From: Oscillospiraceae bacterium
Lineage (GTDB): Bacteria; Bacillota; Clostridia; Oscillospirales; CAG-272
Length of the DNA stretch: 22,023 nt
Reading direction: 5' to 3'
Assembly: GCA_003343845.1 (NCBI GenBank)
Contig: QAKK01000013.1
Location: 1 to 22,023 of the forward strand
Within the stretch, counting starts at the first letter, position 1. Each line of letters starts with the position of its first letter. A program made the translations under genes and the position numbers. This document shows, piece after piece, positions 15,943 to 22,023 of this stretch. The notes under the pieces were generated by a model. The model was given only the letters and a program-made list of their open reading frames with translations. It had not been told where the DNA came from and did no database searches.

Positions 15943-16935
15943 TTATAGACCGATACGGGCAAGGAGCGCGTCGCTCTCGGCGTTCACGCGGTCATAGTTG
16001 ACAAAGGGACGGTAGATCGCCTCGATCTCGTCGTGGACGGCGAGGCAGGCGGACAGCTCCTCGACCGCGCGGGCAACGAGGTTGTCGCTCTCCGCCTTGG
16101 CGTAGGCGACGAAGTCGGGCAGCGGCGCTTTGAGAAAGGCGGTTGCCGCCTCGGTGGGCTGCTCATCGCCGCAGAGCGTGACGGCGGCGGCATGCAGCCG
16201 GATGCAGCGCGGCACCTCGGGCATCACAAAGCCGCCGAGCAGCGTGACCGCCCTGCCCTTTGCCATCCGCGCCGCCTCGCGCAGGATCGCATCCCCCGCC
16301 GCGCCGCCGTAGCGCCGCACGCCGACAAGCTCCAGCGTGTCGGTACGGTCAATAACGCCGCGCGGCGTGGCGGAGACGGCAAACAGACGGCGGCTGTCGC
16401 CAACCGTCTCTCCGGCAAAGAGCGGCGCAAGCGCCTTGCGCACGGCGGGCATATCCAGCGCCTCCGCCGCCGCATCGGTCGCCTGTACCGTGAGTGCGCG
16501 GGCGGCGGCGAGGCAGGCATAGGCGCGGGCATAGTGGGCTTTGTTGGCTGCAAAGCGGGCGCGCAGTCTGTCCGCCTCGCGCATGAATTCCTCGTGCCGC
16601 AGAAAATGCCCGAGGTCGATCACCTCGTCACGCGCGCCGGGGATGACCGGGTCAATCGAATGCGGCGCGGTGCCGTCGAGCAGCACGACGCGCAGCTCCG
16701 CCACGCGCACTGCATCAAAGCTGTCGGGGTCGCTGGCACAGCGGAATTCCTCCACGGTGTACCCCTTGGCAGCTGCGCGCGCGGCAACCTTGCGCATCAG
16801 CGTGCTCTTGCCGACGCCGGGTCCGCCTTTCAGCACATAAGTATAATGCGGCTTTGCCCACGGCGGCACGATGCCGTCAAATCGGTTGACAAAGCCGAGC
16901 CCCGTGTTCGCCCCGGGAAAGTAGGTCGCGTTCAT
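15943..16935 (-). CDS. P-loop ATPase, PRK06851-like (330 aa)
   Basis: The protein starts MNATYFPGANTGLGFVNRFD and has a clear Walker A, GGPGVGKST (37-45), followed by CASDPDSFDAVRV and LLDGTAPHSIDP. These phrases match what I recall of the PRK06851 family of uncharacterised ATPases in spore-forming Bacillota. The role of that family is not known to me, and no partner gene is adjacent. The start at 16935 has AAGGAGG about 9 nt upstream. A TATACT box (16968-16973) with a weak -35 (GTACCA, 16991-16996) may drive it. The gene is convergent with the lipoprotein and shares the terminator at 15908-15938. Confidence 0.75.
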   Translation of the reverse strand: MNATYFPGANTGLGFVNRFDGIVPPWAKPHYTYVLKGGPGVGKSTLMRKVAARAAAKGYTVEEFRCASDPDSFDAVRVAELRVVLLDGTAPHSIDPVIPGARDEVIDLGHFLRHEEFMREADRLRARFAANKAHYARAYACLAAARALTVQATDAAAEALDMPAVRKALAPLFAGETVGDSRRLFAVSATPRGVIDRTDTLELVGVRRYGGAAGDAILREAARMAKGRAVTLLGGFVMPEVPRCIRLHAAAVTLCGDEQPTEAATAFLKAPLPDFVAYAKAESDNLVARAVEELSACLAVHDEIEAIYRPFVNYDRVNAESDALLARIGL

Positions 16936-16967
16936 CCTGTTTCCTCCTTATGGTGGTTTACAGGGAA

Positions 16968-16996
16968 AGTATATGCGGAAGATGGGGATGTGGTAC
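16968..16996 (-). promoter_or_regulatory. Possible promoter of the P-loop ATPase gene
   Basis: The minus strand carries TATACT (16968-16973) with GTACCA (16991-16996) 17 bp upstream. The -10 is good and the -35 poor, so this site is uncertain. Confidence 0.4.
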
Positions 16997-17012
16997 GCAT
17001 CCATCAAAATAC

Positions 17013-17033
17013 AGCCTTCCCCCAAGGGAAGCC
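17013..17033. repeat. GCCTTCCCC palindrome, copy 2
   Basis: CTTCCC (17016-17021) and GGGAAG (17026-17031) form a short hairpin in a gene-free stretch. It resembles the unit at 10136-10158. The following sequence to about 17080 (with GGCGCC and CGCCCTACGG) has no coding signal and may belong to the same class of intergenic repeat. Confidence 0.4.
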
Positions 17034-17088
17034 TGCATAAATCCGGCGGAGACAGACGGCGCCCTACGGAATTGCGGCGCGCTTTACC

Positions 17089-17122
17089 AACCGAAAAAGG
17101 CGCTTGCGCGCCTTTTTTGGTT
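17089..17122 (-). terminator. Rho-independent terminator of the two-component operon
   Basis: AACCGAAAAAGGCGC pairs with GCGCCTTTTTTGGTT through a 15-bp stem with one G-T pair and a TTGC loop. It lies directly after the histidine kinase stop at 17124. Confidence 0.8.
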
Positions 17123-17123
17123 T

Positions 17124-18584
17124 TTACAGTTCAAAGTAGAACGTACTTCCCTTGCCGACCTCGCTGGTCACGCCGAACGGCGCGCCCTGCGCGGTGAGAA
17201 TATTCTTCACGATGGAAAGCCCGAGCCCCGTGCCGGTGACGGCACGCTTGTGCACCTTGTCTACCTTATAATAACGGTCAAAAATGTAGGGCAGGTTCTC
17301 CTTGTCGATGCCCTCGCCATGGTCGATGACCTCGACTCGCGCACGACCGTCCGCCGCATCGCACAGCCGCACGATGACGGTCTTATCGTCGCCCGCGTAG
17401 TTGATCGCATTGTTGATGAGGTTGTAGATGACCTGCAGAATGCGCTTCTTGTCAAAGTCGGCAAACCGCTGCCCCACGCTCTCATAGACGAAGGTATAGC
17501 CCTTGCCTGCCATCAGCTTGCGGTAGCGGTCGATGACCTCCGCGAGGAGCGCGTCCAGGTCAATGTGCTCGATCTCCACCTTCGGACCCGCGCCGCTCTG
17601 GTACTTGGACAGATCAACCAGATCGTTCACAAGCGAGGTCAGCCGCGCGGTCTCGTCCAACACGACCTGCATATTTTCGGGCGTGTTCTCGCCCTCGATG
17701 TCCCGCATCATCTCGCAGTAGCCGGTGATCATGGTCAGCGGCGTGCGCAGATCGTGCGAAATATTGGCGATGAGCTCCTTCTGCATCTTGTCGGTGCGCG
17801 CCAGCTCCTCTGCCGTGCGGTTCAGCGTGTCGGACAGCTCCACGATCTCGCGGTAGCCGTCGCCGTCAAACTGCACGTCGTAGACCCCCGCCGTCAGCTG
17901 CTTTGCCGCGCGGTTCACATCCGTGATCGGACGGGACAGCCGCTTGGCAAGCGAGTTGGCAACAAAGCAGGCAATCACGGTCATTGTGAGCGTGACCAGC
18001 ATCAGCTGCAGCATCAGCGCGCCCTTGATCATATTGACCGGCGTGACCGCGCTGTCAAACAGCAGGATCAGCACGCCGCGCGACGTATCCCGCACTGTTG
18101 CATACAGGAGACGGTCGCGCACATGGTAGTTGCCGCCTGCGAAAAGCGGGCGCGTCTCGCCGTTCTGAAAACCGGCAAGCCCCGCGCGGTGGAAATACTC
18201 GCCGCCCTGGCTCAGCGCGCGCTGATACAGCTTGGTGAGCGCATTGTCGCTGATATTGTGGATCAGACAGCCGCCGCCGATGTCCGCCGTGGTGGTGAGC
18301 TTGCCCTCCGCGTCAAAGACGCTGATGCACAGCTCGTTGTTCAGCCCGATGCCATAGACATCGCCGTCAAAGTCCTCGCCGTCCTCCTCATAGAGCGCGA
18401 CGATCTCGTTTGCCGCCGACACCATGCGCCGCTTGGTGACCTCATAATAAAAACGGTCGAGCAGCAGGATCTGAAAGCCCCACAAGAGCAGGATCGCCGT
18501 CAGCGTGAACACCGCAAAACTGACAAACAGCTTTGCGCGCATCCGCATCACATGATGCGGCTTTTTTTCGGTCTTATGCTTCAT
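17124..18584 (-). CDS. Sensor histidine kinase (486 aa)
   Basis: This membrane kinase is the partner of the response regulator just upstream. It has membrane segments at about 18-41 and 185-209 that enclose an external sensor domain of roughly 140 residues. A HAMP linker (about 209-261) follows, then the phosphoacceptor box ANISHDLRTP with His277. The ATP-binding domain shows the N box (VIYNLINNAINYA, about 385-397), G1 (DHGEGI, 421-426), the F box (IFDRYY) and G2 (GTGLGLS, 451-457). All catalytic boxes look intact. The start overlaps the regulator's stop by 11 nt, which suggests translational coupling. With the adjacent HtrA-type gene, the layout resembles CssRS-type envelope stress systems. 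Confidence 0.93.
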   Translation of the reverse strand: MKHKTEKKPHHVMRMRAKLFVSFAVFTLTAILLLWGFQILLLDRFYYEVTKRRMVSAANEIVALYEEDGEDFDGDVYGIGLNNELCISVFDAEGKLTTTADIGGGCLIHNISDNALTKLYQRALSQGGEYFHRAGLAGFQNGETRPLFAGGNYHVRDRLLYATVRDTSRGVLILLFDSAVTPVNMIKGALMLQLMLVTLTMTVIACFVANSLAKRLSRPITDVNRAAKQLTAGVYDVQFDGDGYREIVELSDTLNRTAEELARTDKMQKELIANISHDLRTPLTMITGYCEMMRDIEGENTPENMQVVLDETARLTSLVNDLVDLSKYQSGAGPKVEIEHIDLDALLAEVIDRYRKLMAGKGYTFVYESVGQRFADFDKKRILQVIYNLINNAINYAGDDKTVIVRLCDAADGRARVEVIDHGEGIDKENLPYIFDRYYKVDKVHKRAVTGTGLGLSIVKNILTAQGAPFGVTSEVGKGSTFYFEL

Positions 18585-19260
18585 CGCTGTACCTGTAGCC
18601 CACGCCGCGCAGCGTCACAATGTACGAGCTGTAGCGCCCGAGGCTCTTGCGCAGCAGCTTGACATGCGTGTCAAGCGTGCGGTCGCCGCCGAAAAAGTCA
18701 TAGCCCCAGACCTTGCTGATGAGCGTTTCGCGCGAAAGCGCGATGTTGCGGTTGCGGATCATGTAGAAGAGCAGATCGTACTCCTTCGGCGAGAGACTGA
18801 CCTCGGTGCCGTCCACATAGACGCGGTGCGCCGTGAAGTTGACCTCGAGTCCCTCGCTTTTGTAGATCTCGGCGGCGGGCTTTTTCTCGGTCTGCGGCTT
18901 TTTCGCGCGCTTTAAGATCGCGTCCACGCGCAGCATCAACTCCTTCGGCGAGAAGGGCTTGACCACATAGTCGTCGATGCCGAGCTCAAAGCCGTTGATC
19001 TTGTCGTATTCCTCGCCGCGCGCCGACAGCATCAGGATCGGCACGTCCGACTTCTTGCGGATCTCGCGGCAGGCGGAAAAACCGTCGAGATTCGGCATCA
19101 TGATGTCCATGATAACAATGTCGTAATTGTTGTCGCGGCACTTCTCGATCGCCTGCATCCCGTCCTCGGCAAAGTCCACCTCGTGTCCCTCAAACTTTGC
19201 GTATTTGCCGATCAGTTCGCGGATCTTTTCTTCGTCGTCCACTACAAGCAGTTTGTACAT
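18574..19260 (-). CDS. OmpR/PhoB-family response regulator (228 aa)
   Basis: The receiver domain (1-120) has the acidic pair Asp8-Asp9, phosphoacceptor Asp52 (IMDIMMPNLDG), Ser79 and Lys101 (KPFSPKEL). The C-terminal winged helix (about 128-226) ends with the typical RTLDTHVKLLRKSLG and TLRGVGYRY motifs. It should bind direct repeats when phosphorylated by the kinase encoded next. The start at 19260 has GGGGGA 5 nt upstream and begins the canonical YKLLVVDDE; an upstream in-frame ATG at 19299 lies inside a terminator hairpin and is rejected. Only 56 nt separate it from the htrA stop. Confidence 0.95.
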   Translation of the reverse strand: MYKLLVVDDEEKIRELIGKYAKFEGHEVDFAEDGMQAIEKCRDNNYDIVIMDIMMPNLDGFSACREIRKKSDVPILMLSARGEEYDKINGFELGIDDYVVKPFSPKELMLRVDAILKRAKKPQTEKKPAAEIYKSEGLEVNFTAHRVYVDGTEVSLSPKEYDLLFYMIRNRNIALSRETLISKVWGYDFFGGDRTLDTHVKLLRKSLGRYSSYIVTLRGVGYRYSDEA

Positions 19261-19275
19261 ATGTTCCCCCAATCC

Positions 19276-19304
19276 CAAAAATGCCCCGCATGGGGGCATT
19301 TTTG
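19276..19304 (-). terminator. Terminator or attenuator between htrA and the response regulator
   Basis: CAAAAATGCCCC pairs with GGGGCATTTTTG (12 bp) around a 5-nt loop. It lies 12 nt past the htrA stop and only 15 nt before the regulator's start codon. The minus-strand T-tract is TTTTT then GGG. It probably lets part of the htrA transcripts through. Confidence 0.75.
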
Positions 19305-19316
19305 CGTATATTTACG

Positions 19317-20573
19317 TTACTGTCTTTCGGTCGAGAGCTCGATCTTGGTCTCTGCGGGTTTGTCCTCAATCAGCGTGACTTTGACATCCTCATACTTGCC
19401 GCTGCGGACGACCGTGACGGTCACGGTGTCGCCGACCTTGTAGCTCTGCAGCGCGCTCTTGAGCGTTGCGGAGCTCGAAACCTCATAGTCGCCGAAGCGG
19501 ACGATGCGGTCGCCGTTTTTCAGCCCGGTCTCGCCGCCGTCATAGACATAGATACCGTAGGAGTTGACGCGGTAGCGCATCAGATCCATGTAGTCGTCGA
19601 TCTCAATAGAGGAGATACCGATGGCGGGACGACCCGAAACATAGCCGTTTGCCATCAGCTCGGATGCAATTTTGTAAGCCGTGTTGATCGGGATGGCAAA
19701 GCCGAGTCCCTCAATGTCGCTGCCCGCCGCCTTGGCGTTGACGACGGCGATCAGCTCACCGCGCATATTGAAGAGACCGCCGCCGCTGTTGCCGGGGTTG
19801 ATCGCCGCGTTGGTCTGCAGCAGCGTCATCGACTGCCCCGAGACAATGATCTCGCGGTCAAGCGCGCTGATGATGCCGTTGGTCACGCTGCCGCCCAGCG
19901 AGCCGAGCGGGTTGCCGACTGCGAGCACTTCGTCGCCGACGACCAGCTTCGAGCTGTCTCCGAGCGTCGCCGCAGGCAGATCCGTCGCGTCGATCTTAAT
20001 GACCGCGATGTCCTCCTGCGAGTCGGTGCCGATGAGCGTCGCCTCATATTCGTCTCCGCTGGTCAGGCGCACGGTAATCTTGGTCGCACCGCTCACCACA
20101 TGGTTGTTGGTGATGATGTAGCCGTCCGCCGTGATGACCACGCCGCTGCCCGCGCCGCTCTGCACATACTGTTCAAAATAAGAGCCGTTGACCGTCTGCT
20201 CGGTCGTGATCTCCACGACCGTGGGCTTGACCTTCGCCGCAACCTCGGCATAGGTCATGCCGGTGTCGGAGGAAAGCCCCGCGCCCGATATCTGCGCACC
20301 CGGAATGGTTGCCACCGGGGTGGACACCGCGGGCTGCTGCGTCGTGGGTTCAACCGTCGCGCTGCCGCGGCCGGCAAGCGTTGCGCCGAGCGCGCCGCTG
20401 CCTGCGGACAGACCGACGATCAGGAGGGCAACTGCCAGATTGCGCAGCACCTTGTTCTTTTTCTTCGGGGGCTTCTTCTCCCCTTCAAAATGCAGGACCA
20501 CCGGCTCGCCTGCCTGGCGCTCCGCTTCCTGCGAATAACTGTTTTCGGAATTACCAAATTGATATTCAGCCAT
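19317..20573 (-). CDS. HtrA/DegP-type membrane-anchored serine protease (418 aa)
   Basis: This family degrades misfolded proteins at the cell surface. A cytoplasmic tail of about 43 residues, rich in Lys near its end, precedes one membrane segment (about 44-68). A Thr/Pro-rich linker follows. The trypsin-like domain (about 105-305) carries the catalytic triad His158 (TNNHVV), Asp188 (EDIAVIKI) and Ser263 (NPGNSGGGL). One PDZ domain covers about 310-403, the usual layout in Gram-positive HtrA proteins. The start at 20573 has GAGG 8 nt upstream. A TATACT -10 without a -35 but with 11-bp-spaced direct repeats suggests activation by a response regulator, plausibly the one encoded immediately downstream. 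Confidence 0.93.
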   Translation of the reverse strand: MAEYQFGNSENSYSQEAERQAGEPVVLHFEGEKKPPKKKNKVLRNLAVALLIVGLSAGSGALGATLAGRGSATVEPTTQQPAVSTPVATIPGAQISGAGLSSDTGMTYAEVAAKVKPTVVEITTEQTVNGSYFEQYVQSGAGSGVVITADGYIITNNHVVSGATKITVRLTSGDEYEATLIGTDSQEDIAVIKIDATDLPAATLGDSSKLVVGDEVLAVGNPLGSLGGSVTNGIISALDREIIVSGQSMTLLQTNAAINPGNSGGGLFNMRGELIAVVNAKAAGSDIEGLGFAIPINTAYKIASELMANGYVSGRPAIGISSIEIDDYMDLMRYRVNSYGIYVYDGGETGLKNGDRIVRFGDYEVSSSATLKSALQSYKVGDTVTVTVVRSGKYEDVKVTLIEDKPAETKIELSTERQ

Positions 20574-20604
20574 AATTTTGACCTCGCTTTCCGTTTGTGC
20601 TTAC

Positions 20605-20610
20605 AGTATA
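20605..20610 (-). promoter_or_regulatory. -10 element of the htrA promoter
   Basis: The minus strand reads TATACT, 31 nt before the htrA start. At 16-18 bp upstream there is no sequence close to TTGACA, so the promoter probably depends on an activator. Confidence 0.55.
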
Positions 20611-20617
20611 CCCCGCC

Positions 20618-20636
20618 ATTGTGACGATTGTATGAC
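20618..20636 (-). promoter_or_regulatory. Direct repeats at the htrA -35 region
   Basis: The minus strand reads GTCATACAAT then C then GTCACAAT, so GTCA recurs exactly 11 bp apart. OmpR-family regulators commonly bind direct repeats spaced 10-11 bp. The repeats cover the place where the -35 element should be. The identity of the bound regulator is inferred from gene order. Confidence 0.4.
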
Positions 20637-20672
20637 AGTGCACGGAAATTACGCTGAATTTTAGGGATGATT

Positions 20673-21104
20673 TTACGTGTTTTTGGCGCGATCAAGATAA
20701 TTCTGCAAAATGATCTCGGCGGACAGCGTGTCCACCACGCTCTTGCGTTTTGCGCCGCGCGTGTCGGTGAGATTGAGGATCTGATGCGCCGCCATCGTCG
20801 TGACCCGCTCGTCAAAGAAGACGATCTCCGCCGCCGTCAGCGGGCGGAGCAGCTCTGCAAACGCGCGGATCTTGTCCGCGCTCCCGCCCTCGCTGCCGTC
20901 CATATTCTTCGGCATGCCGATCACAATGACCGCCGCGCCGCGCTCCGCTGCCACGGCGGCAACCTTTTTTGCCGTCGAGCGCATACCGCCCTCGCTGATC
21001 GTGCCGATGCCGCCCGCAAGAAAGCGGCTTGCATCCGAGATCGCAAGCCCCGTTCGCCGGTCGCCGTAGTCCACGCCAAGCACGCGCCCTTTGTTTTCCG
21101 TCAT
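20673..21104 (-). CDS. ruvX: RuvX/YqgF-type nuclease (143 aa)
   Basis: This RNase H-fold protein is described as a putative Holliday junction resolvase and, in other work, as a factor in 16S rRNA maturation. It has VLGVDYGDRRTGLAISD with Asp12, the family phrase GMPKNMDGSEG, Glu99 (FFDERVTT) and Asp125 (KSVVDTLSAEIILQNYL), so all three acidic residues are present. The length is normal. Its start overlaps the stop of the cytidine-deaminase-like gene by 4 bp. No terminator is seen before htrA, so some read-through into that gene is possible. Confidence 0.93.
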   Translation of the reverse strand: MTENKGRVLGVDYGDRRTGLAISDASRFLAGGIGTISEGGMRSTAKKVAAVAAERGAAVIVIGMPKNMDGSEGGSADKIRAFAELLRPLTAAEIVFFDERVTTMAAHQILNLTDTRGAKRKSVVDTLSAEIILQNYLDRAKNT

Positions 21105-21577
21105 AGTTCCGTCCTTTCCGGATCATCCGCACCAGTTGTCTCTGCCTGTCTTTCTGCCGTCTGATATCGCTCTGTGCCCCACCATGCGGGCATCAGCTCC
21201 CCGAGGGTAACGGTTTCGCGCGCCGCGTAATCCACCATGATCTCCATGTCTGCATTGTCGTGCGACAGCTGCATGAAGAATTCACGGCATGCGCCGCAGG
21301 GCATGCCACTGCCGCCGCCTGAAGGCGGCGCATCCCGGAAGGCGATCAGACGCCTGACGACCGTCTGCCCGCTGTTCACATACATATTAAGTGCCGCCAC
21401 CCGCTCGGCACACAGATTCATTACGCCGCTGCAGCTCTCTATGCAAAATCCGGTGTAAATCTCCCCGTCTGCGCTCTCCAACGCGCAGACAACATGATGC
21501 GCATAGACAAACGGCGTCACATCCTCCGGATGATACTGCTCATTTGCTTTCCGATATAGCCGTTCCCAAATATCCAT
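21101..21577 (-). CDS. Cytidine-deaminase-like zinc enzyme (158 aa)
   Basis: The zinc-binding and catalytic motifs of the cytidine deaminase superfamily are present: CAERVAAL with Cys56 and Glu58, and PCGACREFF with Cys94 and Cys97. The C-terminal part (MEIMVDYAARETVTLGELMP, then AWWG) matches a clostridial group of distant cytidine or blasticidin-type deaminases that I recall, rather than classical Cdd. A tail of about 25 residues after AWWG is acidic and probably disordered. The start at 21577 (MDIWERLYRKAN) is chosen because homologues begin there; its ribosome site, AAAGAG, is weak. The frame stays open upstream through the tandem repeat, but this is judged non-coding. The true substrate is uncertain. 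Confidence 0.8.
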   Translation of the reverse strand: MDIWERLYRKANEQYHPEDVTPFVYAHHVVCALESADGEIYTGFCIESCSGVMNLCAERVAALNMYVNSGQTVVRRLIAFRDAPPSGGGSGMPCGACREFFMQLSHDNADMEIMVDYAARETVTLGELMPAWWGTERYQTAERQAETTGADDPERTEL

Positions 21578-21630
21578 ATACAAACTCTTTCTGCTGTCGC
21601 TCCGCAGCATATATATCGTATTGTCGTGCA

Positions 21631-22023
21631 ACGCCGCATCGTGGATTTCTGCACCCGCGCCGGTTGCTGATCCGTAGAAATTTCGTGAGGCAAGGCGCAC
21701 CGGAGCTGCCGGACGATGGCGACCCTGCGGTCGTCGAGTTCGGCAGCGAGGAGCAACGCCGCATCGCGGAATTCTGCACCTGCGCCGGTTGCTGATCTGT
21801 AGAAATTTCGTGAGGCAAGGCGCACCGGAGCTGCCGGACGATGGCGACCCTGCGGTCGTCGAGTTCGGCAGCGAGGAGCAACGCCGCATCGCGGAATTCT
21901 GCACCTGCGCCGGTTGCTGATCTGTAGAAATTTCGTGAGGCAAGGCGCACCGGAGCTGCCGGACGATGGCGACCCTGCGGTCGTCGAGTTCGGCAGCGAG
22001 GAGCAACGCCGCATCGCGGAATT
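21631..22023. repeat. 125-bp tandem direct repeat array (3 full units plus partial)
   Basis: Units start at 21631, 21756, 21881 and 22006, each beginning ACGCCGCATCG, so the period is exactly 125 bp. Units two and three are identical. Unit one, nearest the deaminase gene, differs at four positions, all in its first half. Each unit can fold: GCTGCCG/CGGCAGC outside and CGACC/GGTCG inside around CTGC. The period is not a multiple of three, so it is unlikely to encode a repeated protein. The array runs off the window, so copy number is unknown. Confidence 0.92.

Noticed and set aside
16033..20624. Plus-strand open frames opposite the ATPase, kinase, regulator and htrA genes
   Set aside because: All are antisense to well-supported genes and have shadow composition.

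Overview
The window looks like chromosomal DNA from a high-GC member of the Bacillota, most likely a gut-type Clostridia of the Oscillospirales. Pointers are S-layer homology (SLH) repeats, dockerin-like C-termini, a sigma factor overlapping a DUF4367 membrane protein, a PRK06851-type ATPase, strong Shine-Dalgarno sites and A-type promoters with 17-bp spacers. The taxonomic call is inference.

Layout. (1) 1-389, minus: the N-terminal part of argininosuccinate synthase (argG), cut by the window edge, with a good promoter and possible ArgR boxes. (2) 587-8977, minus: a block of three large exported proteins. Two are tandem paralogues with an SGNH (GDSL-type) hydrolase domain between parallel beta-helix-like regions and a dockerin-like tail. 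The third combines SLH repeats, a sialidase-like propeller and a C-terminal CBM9-like domain. Each gene has its own promoter and terminator, and a GTGTG-N-AATATTGT-like motif recurs upstream of all three. (3) 9203-10021, plus: a small MscS channel, followed by mosaic palindromic intergenic repeats. (4) 10236-13299, minus: an ABC exporter and histidyl-tRNA synthetase in one probable operon. (5) 13474-15894, plus: an ECF-like sigma factor, its overlapping DUF4367 partner and a lipoprotein. (6) 15943-16935, minus: a P-loop ATPase of unknown role. (7) 17124-20573, minus: an HtrA-type protease followed by an OmpR-family response regulator and sensor kinase, resembling HtrA/CssRS cell-envelope stress modules. 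(8) 20673-21577, minus: ruvX and a cytidine-deaminase-like gene that overlap by 4 bp. (9) 21631-22023: a 125-bp tandem repeat running off the right edge.

Taken together, much of the window concerns the cell surface: glycan-active secreted enzymes, an envelope-stress protease with a two-component system, a sigma/anti-sigma-like pair with a lipoprotein, and a mechanosensitive channel. The least familiar parts are the duplicated beta-helix/SGNH/beta-helix/dockerin-like proteins, their shared upstream motif, and the 125-bp repeat array. Most long open frames opposite these genes are GC-driven shadows and were left out.
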